Below, piece after piece: positions 35,260 to 44,177 of a stretch of 64,000 bases of DNA. Below the pieces are notes generated by a model that saw only the letters and a program-made list of their open reading frames with translations, was not told the DNA's origin and did no database searches. Source of the stretch: Ectothiorhodospira magna (GTDB lineage Bacteria; Pseudomonadota; Gammaproteobacteria; Ectothiorhodospirales; Ectothiorhodospiraceae); contig NZ_FOFO01000003.1 in NCBI RefSeq assembly GCF_900110965.1, positions 57,698-121,697 of the forward strand, written 5' to 3'. The number at the start of each line of letters is the position of its first letter. The stretch's first letter is position 1. Position numbers and translations under genes: made by a program.

Positions 35260-36321
35260 GTGGGGGCGGTGATCAAGAATCGAGAGCTGGTCATGGATGG
35301 TTTTACGACCTGGCACTGGTTGCTGGGTGCTGCTGCTGCCGTGATCGTACTGGGTGGACTCAAGGCGGTCAGTCATATTCTCACCCCCTTTTTGATGGCA
35401 GCCTTTTTGGCGATTATTTGCGCACCGCCGCTGGCCTGGATGCAGCGACGGGGTGTGCCGGGGGCATTGGCGGTGCTCGTCCTGTTTTCGGTGGTGGGGT
35501 TTACCTTTTTTCTGCTGTTTCTGGCGCTCAGGGACGCGGCGGAAAGTCTTGCTGTTCAGGCGCCCCTATACCAGATGCGGCTGACCGGCTGGCTGGAACA
35601 TCTGCGGGGATTGGCTGAAGCACGAGGCTTGCCGGAGGATGTGTTACCAGAAAAACCGGCCCTGCCCGCCACCGCCACCATCACCAACGCAGCCAGGGCC
35701 ATTGCCGGAGGACTGGGGCAGTTTACCGCCAGCACCTTTTTGGTATTGCTGGCTTTCATGTTTCTGCTGATGGAGGAGCGGGTATTGGCGGCCAAACTCA
35801 ATGCTGCTTTTCCCGGTCGCCGCCGTGCCAGGGTCAGAACCCGTCGTTTCCTGCGCTCTGTCTATCGTTATCTGGCCATCAAGACGGGCGCCAGCATCGC
35901 CACTGGCCTGTTGGTCGGTATCGGGTTGAGCCTCATCGGTGTGGATTTTGCCATTCTCTGGGGCATTCTGGCGGGACTGCTGAATTTCATTCCGACCATT
36001 GGCTCCATTATTGCTGCCGCCCCGGCGGTGCTGATTGCCTTGCTGGGACTGGGCGGGACGGAAGCCATCCTGGTATTGATCCTTTATGTGGTGGTTAATG
36101 TGGGTATCGGCAGCATACTCGAACCCAAGCTCATGGGGCGCACCCTGGGCCTGTCGCCCCTGGTGGTGCTGGTGTCCTTGCTGGTCTGGGGATGGGTATT
36201 CGGGCCGGTGGGCATGTTGCTGTCCATTCCCCTGACCATGATTGCCAAACTGGCGCTGGAGTCCAAGCCAGACACTCGCTGGATTGGCATCCTGATGAGT
36301 GACCGGCCCAGGGGAAGCTAA
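35260..36321 (+). CDS. AI-2E (PerM/YhhT) family membrane protein
   Basis: A 353-residue inner-membrane protein with about seven or eight hydrophobic helices and a central soluble part (about residues 100-155). Family landmarks are ILTPFLMAAFLAIICAPPL near the N-terminus, LLAFMFLLMEER, DFAILWGILAGLLNFIPTIG and the C-terminal NVGIGSILEPKLMGRTLGLSPLV (shortened). Members have been linked to autoinducer-2 export or Na+/H+ antiport; the substrate here is unknown. Start uncertain: GTG 35260 is used, but GTG 35269 and ATG 35293 are also possible. Confidence 0.85.
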   Translation: MGAVIKNRELVMDGFTTWHWLLGAAAAVIVLGGLKAVSHILTPFLMAAFLAIICAPPLAWMQRRGVPGALAVLVLFSVVGFTFFLLFLALRDAAESLAVQAPLYQMRLTGWLEHLRGLAEARGLPEDVLPEKPALPATATITNAARAIAGGLGQFTASTFLVLLAFMFLLMEERVLAAKLNAAFPGRRRARVRTRRFLRSVYRYLAIKTGASIATGLLVGIGLSLIGVDFAILWGILAGLLNFIPTIGSIIAAAPAVLIALLGLGGTEAILVLILYVVVNVGIGSILEPKLMGRTLGLSPLVVLVSLLVWGWVFGPVGMLLSIPLTMIAKLALESKPDTRWIGILMSDRPRGS

Positions 36322-36367
36322 CCCCATCGGTGGCCGGCTGAGGATACGTTTTGCAGGAGATATCCAT

Positions 36368-37780
36368 TTGATTCCCTTGATACTTTCCGGTGGTGCGGGT
36401 ACACGGCTCTGGCCCATGTCCCGCCAGCTTTTTCCCAAACAGTTCCTGCCCCTGGCGGACCCCCAAAGCACCCTCCTGCAGGCCACCTTGGCGCGCCTGC
36501 CCCAGGGGGATGATCTGGGGCGACCGGTGGTGGTCTGTAACGAGGATCATCGCTTTTTAGTGGCCGAACAACTGCGTGCCATGGGGGTGCAGCCGGCCCG
36601 GATCATTCTGGAGCCGGTGGGCCGTAACACGGCGCCGGCGGTGGCGCTGGCTGCCCTGGAACAGGTACAGGACGGCGCTGATCCGGTGCTGCTGGTGATG
36701 CCGGCGGATCATGTGATTGCCGATGTAGACGCCTTTCGCCGTACATTGTCCACGGCCCGAATGCGGGCAGAAGCGGGTGATCTGGTCACTTTTGGCATTG
36801 TCCCCACCGAGCCCCATACCGGCTATGGCTATATCCGTGCCGGTCACGGCACGGAAGAGGCAGGGGTCTTGCCGGTACTGGAATTCGTGGAAAAACCGGA
36901 TCAGCAGACGGCGGAAGGTTATCTTGCCGGCGGCGACTATTTCTGGAACAGCGGCATGTTCGTATTCCGGGCCTCGGTGTTTTTGCAGGAGCTGGAGACC
37001 CACGCACCGGATATTCTTGCCACCTGCCGCAAGGCACTGGAATCCGCCCAAGCAGACATGGACTTCCTGCGGGTGGATCGGGATGCCTTTGCCACCTGCC
37101 GTAGCGATTCCATCGACTATGCGGTGATGGAAAAGACCGGGCGGGCCGTGGTGGTGCCCCTGCGGGCCGGTTGGAGCGACGTGGGTTCCTGGGCCTCCCT
37201 GTGGGCGGTGGGGGCGCGGGATGCCGACGGCAATCTGACCCAGGGGGATGTGATCACCGTGGGGGCCAGAAATTGCTATGTCCACGGCAATCAGCGTCTG
37301 GTGGCCGCCGTGGGGGTGGAAGACCTGGTGATCGTGGAAACGGCGGACGCGGTGCTGGTGATGCACAAGGACCGGGATCAGGAGGTCAAGGAAGTGGTGG
37401 CCCGGCTCAAGTCCCGTGGTCGTGAGGAGGCGGATATTCACCGCTGCGTGGCCCGACCCTGGGGCACCTATGAGCGCATTGATGCTTCGGATCGTTTTCA
37501 GGTCAAGCGCATCACGGTCAAGCCGGGACAGACCCTCTCGCTGCAGATGCATTATCACCGGGCCGAGCACTGGATCGTGGTGCGGGGCACGGCGCGGATC
37601 ACCCGGGGGGAGGAGGTGTTCGTGCTCACGGAGAACCAGTCCACCTTCATCCCCCTGGGTATCACCCATCGCCTGGAAAACCCGGGCAAGATCCCCCTGG
37701 AACTGATCGAAGTGCAGTCGGGAAGTTATCTGGGAGAGGATGACATCGTCCGCTTCCAGGATACCTACGGTCGCAGTTGA
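36368..37780 (+). CDS. Mannose-1-phosphate guanylyltransferase / mannose-6-phosphate isomerase
   Basis: A 470-residue bifunctional enzyme of the AlgA/ManC type that makes GDP-mannose for exopolysaccharide or O-antigen. The nucleotidyltransferase domain begins with LILSGGAGTRLWPMSRQLFPK and contains PADHVI and FVEKPD; the C-terminal cupin isomerase domain (about 350-470) has LSLQMHYHRAEHWIVVRGTA with metal-binding His/Glu. The start is a TTG at 36368 with AGGAG about nine bases upstream; the ATG at 36299 lies inside the previous gene. No sugar-biosynthesis neighbours are present. Confidence 0.93.
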   Translation: MIPLILSGGAGTRLWPMSRQLFPKQFLPLADPQSTLLQATLARLPQGDDLGRPVVVCNEDHRFLVAEQLRAMGVQPARIILEPVGRNTAPAVALAALEQVQDGADPVLLVMPADHVIADVDAFRRTLSTARMRAEAGDLVTFGIVPTEPHTGYGYIRAGHGTEEAGVLPVLEFVEKPDQQTAEGYLAGGDYFWNSGMFVFRASVFLQELETHAPDILATCRKALESAQADMDFLRVDRDAFATCRSDSIDYAVMEKTGRAVVVPLRAGWSDVGSWASLWAVGARDADGNLTQGDVITVGARNCYVHGNQRLVAAVGVEDLVIVETADAVLVMHKDRDQEVKEVVARLKSRGREEADIHRCVARPWGTYERIDASDRFQVKRITVKPGQTLSLQMHYHRAEHWIVVRGTARITRGEEVFVLTENQSTFIPLGITHRLENPGKIPLELIEVQSGSYLGEDDIVRFQDTYGRS

Positions 37781-37787
37781 TCCGGCG

Positions 37788-37812
37788 AGGCTGCCGCCTC
37801 AGGCGGCAGCCT
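37788..37812. terminator. Convergent hairpin between the guanylyltransferase gene and mfd
   Basis: Perfect 12-base arms AGGCTGCCGCCT / AGGCGGCAGCCT around one base; it includes the last codons and stop of mfd. Likely a shared bidirectional terminator, though without T tracts. Confidence 0.5.
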
Positions 37813-40800
37813 GCTTCGGGCTCAGGGCGTTCACCAGCCTGAGCACCGCCTGCACCCGCTGTTCCAGGGTGTCCATGGGCTCGAAGAACCTGAATTGGTC
37901 AGGGCCGTCGAGCCGATACCCCTGGGGATTGGACTGGATCAGGCGGATGACATCGGCAGGATCCACCGCCGGGTCCGGATGAAAGCGCAATCGTCCCCCC
38001 TGAGGCCCCAGTTCCAGCTTGCGCACCCCCAGCGGCTGCAGCTTGAGCTTGAGCCGGGTGGCCTCCACCAGGTTTTTCGCCTGGGGCGGGAACAGCCCGA
38101 AGCGGTCGATCATTTCCACTTCCATGTCCCGTAGCTGGGCTTCATCCCGGCAACTGGCCAGTCGCTTGTAGAGGATCAGGCGGCCATGGACATCCGGCAC
38201 ATAATCCTCCGGCAGCAGGGCCGGCAGACCCAGGTCCACCTCGGTGGTGTCGCCGGTGGAGGTGTCCAGGTCCGGGACCTTGCCTTCCTTGAGGGCCTTC
38301 ACCGCCCGTTCCAGCAGTTCGTTGTAGAGGGTGAAGCCGATTTCCTGGATCTGGCCGCTTTGTTCATCCCCCAGCAGTTCCCCCGCGCCCCGGATTTCCA
38401 GGTCATGGCTGGCCAGGGTGAAGCCCACCCCCAGGTCTTCCAGGGATTCGATGGCTTCCAGGCGCTTGACCGCATCCCGTGTCATGCCGGAGGGGTGGGG
38501 CGTGATGAGATAGGCATAGGCCCGGTGGTGACTGCGCCCGACACGGCCCCTGAGCTGGTGCAGCTGGGACAGCCCCAGCTTGTCCGCCCGGTCCATGATG
38601 ATGGTATTGGCCGTGGGCACGTCGATGCCGGTCTCGATGATGGTGGTACACACCAGGATGTTATAGCGCCGGTGGTAGAAGTCGAGCATCACCTGTTCCA
38701 GTTCCTTCTCCCGCATCTGTCCATGAGCGATGCCGATGCTGGCGGAAGGGAGCAGTTCCGCCAGTTCGCGGGCGGCCTTGTCAATGGTGTCCACCTGATT
38801 GTGCAGGTAGTAGACCTGACCGCCGCGCCGGATCTCGCGTAGGCAGGCCTCCTGGATCAGGGCATCGTTGCGCTGGCTGACGAAGGTCTTGATGGCCAGT
38901 CGTTCTTCCGGCGGGGTGGCGATGATGGACAGATCCCTGAGTCCCGACAGGGCCATATTGAGGGTGCGTGGGATGGGGGTGGCGGTGAGTGTGAGCATGT
39001 CCACCTCGGCCCGCAGGGCCTTGAGCCGCTCCTTGTGTCGCACCCCGAAACGCTGTTCCTCGTCGATGATCACCAGCCCCAGGTTCTTGAACTTGAGATT
39101 GCCTTGGATCAGCTTGTGGGTGCCGATGACGATATCCACGCGCCCGTCTTCCAGGCCTTCCATCACCGCTTGCTGCTGTTTCTGGGAACGGAACCGGGAC
39201 ATGGACTCGATGCGGATGGGCCAGTCGGCGAAACGGTCGCGGAAATTCTGGTCGTGCTGCTGGGCCAGTAGGGTGGTGGGTACCAGCACCGCCACCTGCT
39301 TGCCGTCCTGGACCGCAACGAAGGCGGCACGCATGGCCACCTCGGTCTTGCCGAAGCCCACGTCACCGCAGACCACCCGGTCCATGGGGCGCTCGGACGC
39401 CATGTCCGCCAGCACGGCCTCGATGGCGGACAACTGGTCCGGGGTTTCCTCGAACGGGAAGGCGGCGGCAAAGGCGGCGTATTCATCACCGTGGGGCTGG
39501 TAGGCATACCCCTTGCGGGCGGCCCGCCGGGCATAGATGTCCAATAGCTCCGCCGCCACGTCCCGGGCCTTTTCCGCCGCCTTGCGCCGGGCCTTGGCCC
39601 AGGTATCCGTACCCAGCTTGTGCAGCGGGGCCTGCTCCGGATCGGCACCGGTGTACCGGCTGATCAGGTGCAGGGAGGAGACGGGCACATACAGCTTGTC
39701 ACCGCCGGCATATTCCAGGGTGAGAAACTCGGTTTCCTGGCCGCCGACGGTGAGTGTCTGCAGGCCCAGATAACGGCCCACGCCGTTGTCCTCATGGACC
39801 ACGGGGGCGCCGGGATGCAGGTCCGTCAGATTGCGGATGACCGCATCCGCGTCCCGGGTGGGGCGGTTGCGCCGTCGTTCCTGGCTGACCCGCTGACCGA
39901 ACAGGCTGGCCTCGGTGAGAATGGCCAGACCGGTTTCAGGCAGGAACAGACCCTCGTCCAGGGGCGCCACGGTCAGGCACAGGGGCTGTTCTACGGTCAA
40001 AAAGCTCTGCCAGGAATCCACAGGGGTGGGCAGGATGCCGAAGGGGCGCAGGGTGTCCAGCAGCACTTCCCGTCGTCCGGCGGATTCGGCGGTGAACAGG
40101 ACGCGTCCGTCAAAACCCTCCAGAAACCGTTGCAGGCCCTGGGCAGGTGCGTTCTGGCGGGGATGAATCTGCAGATCGGGCAGGGGGGCGGTGTCCATGT
40201 TGCACAGGCCCGGTCCGGTATCCGGCAGTGCCCTGGCCTGGATCTGCAGGCACCGGCTCCGTGCCCATTGCCGGGACAGGGTTTCCGGGGTCAGAAACAG
40301 GCTGTCGGGGGGGAGCAGGGGCCGTTCCCGGTCATGGCGACGCTGCTCATGGCGATGGGCCACCTGATCGGCAAACCCCTGGGCTGCCGCTTCCGTGTCC
40401 CCGGCCTGGATGAACAGGGTGTTGTCGGGCAGGTAGTCGAACAGGGTCTCGGTGTGGTCGAAGAACAGGGGCAGGTAGTATTCGATCCCCGCCGGGGCGG
40501 CCCCCTGGCTCACTTCCCGATAGATCAGGCTGGCCTGGGGGTCGCCTTCAATGAGGGTGCGATAGCGTTGGCGAAAACCCTTGATGCCGGCCTCGTTAAG
40601 GGGGAACTCATGGGCGGGCAGGAGACGCACCTGGGTGACCGTGTCCCTGGAACGTTGGGTTTCCGGGTCAAAGGTGCGGATGGACTCGATCTCGTCATCC
40701 ATCAGGTCGATGCGATAAGGCACCTCGCTGCCCATGGGAAACACATCCAGCAGGGCACCACGGACCGCGTATTCACCATGCTCCATCACCTGATTCACAT

Positions 40801-41275
40801 GCCGGTAACCCGCTTCTTCAAAGCCACTGCGCAGCTGTTCCCGCTGGATGGACTCTCCCTGGGACAGAAGCAGACACTGGGACTGCAACCAGGCCCTGGG
40901 GGCCAGCCGCTGCATCAGGGTGGTCACCGGGATGATCAGGACGCCTTGCCGGAGGGACGGTAACCGGAACAGGGTTTCCAGGCGTCGGGAGACGATGTCC
41001 TCATGGGGAGAAAAAACATCGTAGGGCAGGGTTTCCCAGTCCGGGAGGACGAGGATGTCCTGGGTGCCTCCCAGGAAAAACCCCAGTTCCAGTTCCAGGC
41101 GCTCGGCGGTCTGGGTATCGGGGGTGACCACGACGCTCAGCCCCCCATGTCGTTCCAGGGCGGCGGCTATGGCCAGCCCCAGGGCAGCGCCACACAACTG
41201 CCCCCAGTGGGCATTTTGGTTTTTATGGGGCAGGGCGGGGGGGGTAAGGGGGGTGAAGGTGTTTGACTGATCCAT
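37799..41275 (-). CDS. mfd: Transcription-repair coupling factor Mfd
   Basis: An 1158-residue Mfd, which removes RNA polymerase stalled at DNA damage and recruits UvrA. The N-terminal UvrB-like module (about 1-350, with LPDWETLPYDVFSPHEDIVSRR), the RNA-polymerase-interacting domain (about 480-550, with HEDNGVGRYLGL and LEYAGGDKLYVPV), the RecG-like helicase (GDVGFGKTEVAMRAAF, DEEQRFGV, TATPIPRT, RGRVGRS) and the C-terminal D7/TRCF domain are all present. Full length. Single gene, opposite in strand to its left neighbour. Confidence 0.98.
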   Translation of the reverse strand: MDQSNTFTPLTPPALPHKNQNAHWGQLCGAALGLAIAAALERHGGLSVVVTPDTQTAERLELELGFFLGGTQDILVLPDWETLPYDVFSPHEDIVSRRLETLFRLPSLRQGVLIIPVTTLMQRLAPRAWLQSQCLLLSQGESIQREQLRSGFEEAGYRHVNQVMEHGEYAVRGALLDVFPMGSEVPYRIDLMDDEIESIRTFDPETQRSRDTVTQVRLLPAHEFPLNEAGIKGFRQRYRTLIEGDPQASLIYREVSQGAAPAGIEYYLPLFFDHTETLFDYLPDNTLFIQAGDTEAAAQGFADQVAHRHEQRRHDRERPLLPPDSLFLTPETLSRQWARSRCLQIQARALPDTGPGLCNMDTAPLPDLQIHPRQNAPAQGLQRFLEGFDGRVLFTAESAGRREVLLDTLRPFGILPTPVDSWQSFLTVEQPLCLTVAPLDEGLFLPETGLAILTEASLFGQRVSQERRRNRPTRDADAVIRNLTDLHPGAPVVHEDNGVGRYLGLQTLTVGGQETEFLTLEYAGGDKLYVPVSSLHLISRYTGADPEQAPLHKLGTDTWAKARRKAAEKARDVAAELLDIYARRAARKGYAYQPHGDEYAAFAAAFPFEETPDQLSAIEAVLADMASERPMDRVVCGDVGFGKTEVAMRAAFVAVQDGKQVAVLVPTTLLAQQHDQNFRDRFADWPIRIESMSRFRSQKQQQAVMEGLEDGRVDIVIGTHKLIQGNLKFKNLGLVIIDEEQRFGVRHKERLKALRAEVDMLTLTATPIPRTLNMALSGLRDLSIIATPPEERLAIKTFVSQRNDALIQEACLREIRRGGQVYYLHNQVDTIDKAARELAELLPSASIGIAHGQMREKELEQVMLDFYHRRYNILVCTTIIETGIDVPTANTIIMDRADKLGLSQLHQLRGRVGRSHHRAYAYLITPHPSGMTRDAVKRLEAIESLEDLGVGFTLASHDLEIRGAGELLGDEQSGQIQEIGFTLYNELLERAVKALKEGKVPDLDTSTGDTTEVDLGLPALLPEDYVPDVHGRLILYKRLASCRDEAQLRDMEVEMIDRFGLFPPQAKNLVEATRLKLKLQPLGVRKLELGPQGGRLRFHPDPAVDPADVIRLIQSNPQGYRLDGPDQFRFFEPMDTLEQRVQAVLRLVNALSPKQAAA

Positions 41276-41340
41276 CCTGACTGCGGCCCGACGGCTTGAT
41301 GAGCGAGGACAGATTATACCCGGATGGGGTGTCGGGGGGG

Positions 41341-41363
41341 GCTGCCCCGCATGGCGGGGCAGC
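41341..41363. terminator. Hairpin after the DUF2892 gene at 41370
   Basis: Perfect 10-base arms GCTGCCCCGC / GCGGGGCAGC around ATG, just beyond the stop codon of the minus-strand gene. It could end that transcript; no T run is seen. Confidence 0.45.
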
Positions 41364-41369
41364 GACTGG

Positions 41370-41576
41370 TCAGGAGGATTCCCTGTCGTCGGTGCGGATG
41401 TTGAGCAGGGTATAGGCGGGACACCAGCTCATGAGCGCACTGGCCAGTGGGATCAGACCCAGCCAGCCCCAGGTGGTTTGAGGTCCGACAAATACAATGG
41501 CAATCAGACCAAGACCGACCACCAGACGGATCAGACGGTCATTGGGGCCCATGTTCTTGAGTTCTTCCAGATTCAT
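41370..41576 (-). CDS. DUF2892 / YgaP-like small membrane protein
   Basis: A 68-residue protein with two hydrophobic helices around a WGWLGLIPL turn and the motif SWCPAYTLLNIRT, which matches the DUF2892 domain (cysteine-proline near the end of helix 2). It is the second DUF2892 protein in the window; the first is at 12702-12902. GGAGTACGTCACTG precedes the ATG. Function unknown. Confidence 0.8.
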   Translation of the reverse strand: MNLEELKNMGPNDRLIRLVVGLGLIAIVFVGPQTTWGWLGLIPLASALMSWCPAYTLLNIRTDDRESS

Positions 41577-41689
41577 CAGTGACGTACTCCTTGGTTGGAT
41601 GACGGCTCTCCATCATAACGATAATAAGCCGGTTGTGATTGACGAAAGGCAGAGTTTTCTGGGATTGATTCTCCATTTCCGTCGCGACA

Positions 41690-42565
41690 TTAGTCCCGAT
41701 ATCGCTTGAGAAGATCCCCATAGGCATCAATTCTGCGATCCCGCAGATACGGCCAGATTCGCCGCACTGCCTCACTGCGGGCCTTGTCGACATCCACCAC
41801 CAGGACCTGTTCCTGGCTGTCCGAGGCCTGGGCCAGGAATTCTCCCTGGGGGCCGCAAACGAAGCTGGATCCCCAGAACTGACTGCCGGCGGTCACTCCG
41901 GACGGGTCCGCCTCGAACCCTACCCGGTTGCAGGCGGCCACCGGAATGCCGTTGGCCACGGCGTGGGCGCGCTGCACGGTGATCCAGGCGTCCCGCTGCC
42001 GGGCCTGTTCATCGGCGGTGTCATTGGGGTCCCAGCCGATGGCGGTGGGGTAGATCAGCAGTTCCGCTCCGGCCAGGGCCATCAGTCGTGCCGCTTCCGG
42101 GAACCACTGATCCCAGCACACCAGCACGCCCAGGCGTCCCACTCGGGTGTCCACCGGCTCGAAACCCAGATCCCCCGGCGTGAAGTAGAACTTCTCGTAA
42201 TAGCCGGGATCGTCCGGGATATGCATCTTGCGATAGACCCCGGCCAGGCGCCCGTCGCTGTCCAGTACCACGGCGGTGTTGTGATACAGGCCGGGGGCAC
42301 GTCGCTCGAACAGGGAACCGACGATCACCACCCCCAGTTCCGCCGCCACCTCGGACAGGGCCTGGGTGCTGGGGCCGGGAATCGGCTCGGCCAGATCGAA
42401 TAATTCGGTATCCTCCGTCTGGCAGAAATACAGGCCGGTGTGCAGTTCCTGCAGGATGACCAGTTCCGCCCCCTGGGCGGCAGCCTCGCGGATGCCTCGC
42501 AGGCTTTTATCCAGGTTGGAGCGGGTATTGTCCGTGTTGGAATGCTGAATCAGTGCGATGCGCAT
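41690..42565 (-). CDS. aguB: N-carbamoylputrescine amidase (carbon-nitrogen hydrolase)
   Basis: A 291-residue nitrilase-superfamily amidase that releases CO2 and NH3 from N-carbamoylputrescine in agmatine-derived putrescine synthesis. The catalytic triad is E40 (VILQELHTG), K113 (YRKMHIPDDPGYYEK) and C150 (VLVCWDQWFPEAAR), and the CWDQWFPEAAR context is typical of AguB. The usual partner agmatine deiminase (aguA) is not next to it, so it may be elsewhere or the enzyme may serve another amide. The start ATG at 42565 is clear. Confidence 0.88.
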   Translation of the reverse strand: MRIALIQHSNTDNTRSNLDKSLRGIREAAAQGAELVILQELHTGLYFCQTEDTELFDLAEPIPGPSTQALSEVAAELGVVIVGSLFERRAPGLYHNTAVVLDSDGRLAGVYRKMHIPDDPGYYEKFYFTPGDLGFEPVDTRVGRLGVLVCWDQWFPEAARLMALAGAELLIYPTAIGWDPNDTADEQARQRDAWITVQRAHAVANGIPVAACNRVGFEADPSGVTAGSQFWGSSFVCGPQGEFLAQASDSQEQVLVVDVDKARSEAVRRIWPYLRDRRIDAYGDLLKRYRD

Positions 42566-42622
42566 GATGAGATTCTAAGTCGGTTTAATGGGGGTGGAGT
42601 GAAGGAAAGGGCAAAGCCCGTT

Positions 42623-43033
42623 TCAACTGGAGCGCAGGGAGTGCCGGTCCGGTGCGGGCGGCCCCCTGCGGGTCGCCAGATAAAAGTGGAAGCCGGCCAG
42701 GCAGAGCATAAGCAGACTCATCAGCATGGCGCCCCGGTAGGGACCAAAGAAGAACCACGCCCCCAATACCAAAAAGGCGATGCCCGCGCTGCCCTGGATG
42801 ATGAGTTTCTTCACCCGTCCCGCATTCCAGGTGGACATGGTGATGAACCACCAGCCCATGGGCAGGCCGGGGGCGGAGAACAGCACCACCAGCTGCCGGA
42901 AGATCCCCTCCAGATGGCCCAGGGCCAGATGAATGCCCAGGCTGCCGGCCATCAGCAGCAGCACACCGACGGCGGCGATCCGGTAGCTGGGCTGACGTGA
43001 GCGATACCAGGGACGTTTGACCGGGGTGTTCAT
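42623..43033 (-). CDS. Hypothetical membrane protein
   Basis: A 136-residue protein that I do not recognise. It has a basic N-terminus (KRPWYRSRQ), then three or four hydrophobic helices (about residues 20-42, 48-65, 73-92, 98-118) and a short polar tail. The ATG at 43033 is chosen over the longer open frame because a basic, positive-inside N-terminus follows directly. Located just upstream of aguB on the same strand (57-base gap), possibly in one unit. Confidence 0.6.
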   Translation of the reverse strand: MNTPVKRPWYRSRQPSYRIAAVGVLLLMAGSLGIHLALGHLEGIFRQLVVLFSAPGLPMGWWFITMSTWNAGRVKKLIIQGSAGIAFLVLGAWFFFGPYRGAMLMSLLMLCLAGFHFYLATRRGPPAPDRHSLRSS

Positions 43034-43221
43034 GGAAGTGGGATACCTCAAGGATGTTGTGAGCAAGCTATTCCCGCCCAAGCGGGAATCCAGTCACGGG
43101 CCGATTGATCCATTGCCGCGCACACGTTTGATCAACCGGAGCAAAAAGCGTTCAGAGATCGGACCTGGATAACTTGATCAAGGATCAAATCGTTGCAAAA
43201 CAGGGTTGCACCATAACCGAA

Positions 43222-43735
43222 TCATGCCGGATTGCCCATATTCTTTCCCTCATTGCGAAACAGGCGTTTGGGAACCCACCACTGGAAGACGGCCATCCCC
43301 AGCAGTTCACCAGACTCTGGAACACGATCACCACCACGGGCACCTCAAGGGAAGCCGGCAGCGCCAGGGCCAGCGGCAATACCACGAAAGAGTTACGGGT
43401 CCCGAAGCTGAAAGCCAGGACCCGGCCCTGTTCCGGGGGTAATCGGAACAGCCTGCTCATTGCCCAGGCCAGCCATCCCGCCGCGAGCAGGAACAGGGTG
43501 AAAATCAGCAGCAGATGCAGCAGCAGGGGGAGGGCGCCCACCACCAGATGGACCTGGGAGGTCGCCACGATGAACACCACCACCGCCAGCAGCGGCACCG
43601 GCAGATCCCCGGTCTGTTCACGAGCCTTCCGGGCTTGTCGGGCCTTGCGGCCCGATGCTAGGTGCCCAGCGCCAGCAGCAACGGCACGATGATCAGACCG
43701 ATATTCTTGGGGTGACTGACTCGATAGGGTGGGTT
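43222..43735 (-). pseudogene. Broken transporter of the arsenite/bile acid:Na+ symporter (BART) superfamily
   Basis: The remnant encodes the C-terminal half of a BART-type transporter, including FSFGTRNSFVVLPLALALP. Two frameshifts break it. Near 43316 the frame of VVIVFQSLV shifts to GELLGMAVFQWWVPKRLF, as if one G had been lost, and then ends at 43222. Near 43660 the segment SHPKNIGLIIVPLLLALG is in another frame than the following AVVVFIVATSQ. The N-terminal half is missing: the restriction-modification system starts within two bases of the break. Confidence 0.7.
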
Positions 43736-43736
43736 C

Positions 43737-44177
43737 TTGAGCGACACCTTAACATCCCGCGAGCGTAGTGAAAGGATGTCGCGTGTTCGCTCCAAGGACA
43801 CCAAGCCGGAAATGCGGGTTCGTCGCCTTGTCCATGGCATGGGATACCGCTACCGGTTACATCGGAGGGACCTTCCTGGGTGTCCTGATCTGGTTTTCCC
43901 ATCTCGCTGGGCGGTAATATTCGTGCACGGCTGCTTCTGGCACCGCCATCGTGGCTGTGCTCTGGCGAGGCTTCCGAAGTCCCGGGTGGAGTTCTGGGAG
44001 GCAAAACTGGAAGGCAACAGGCTTCGTGATGAAAACAATCAACGGCGTCTGCGGGAACTGGGTTGGCGGGTGCTTATCGTGTGGGAGTGCCAAGTGGCTG
44101 ACCTGGAGGGAACCGCTGAAAAAATAAAGGGATTTTTGGACCATGAAACAGGAAACCAAGATCATGAAGGCGGTTGA
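43737..44177 (+). CDS. vsr: Very short patch repair endonuclease Vsr
   Basis: A 146-residue Vsr-type endonuclease that nicks next to T:G mismatches created by deamination of 5-methylcytosine, protecting the sites of the neighbouring methylase. The fold is visible in SRVRSKDTKPEMRVRRL, the catalytic-aspartate segment LPGCPDLVFP, the zinc-site HGCFWHRHRGC and LGWRVLIVWECQV. The start is a TTG at 43737. It overlaps the methyltransferase gene by 35 bases. Codon usage is less G+C-biased than in the flanking core genes. Confidence 0.92.
   Translation: MSDTLTSRERSERMSRVRSKDTKPEMRVRRLVHGMGYRYRLHRRDLPGCPDLVFPSRWAVIFVHGCFWHRHRGCALARLPKSRVEFWEAKLEGNRLRDENNQRRLRELGWRVLIVWECQVADLEGTAEKIKGFLDHETGNQDHEGG

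Noticed and set aside
39620..40963. 447-codon plus-strand open frame opposite mfd
   Set aside because: Shadow of mfd, which is complete on the minus strand.
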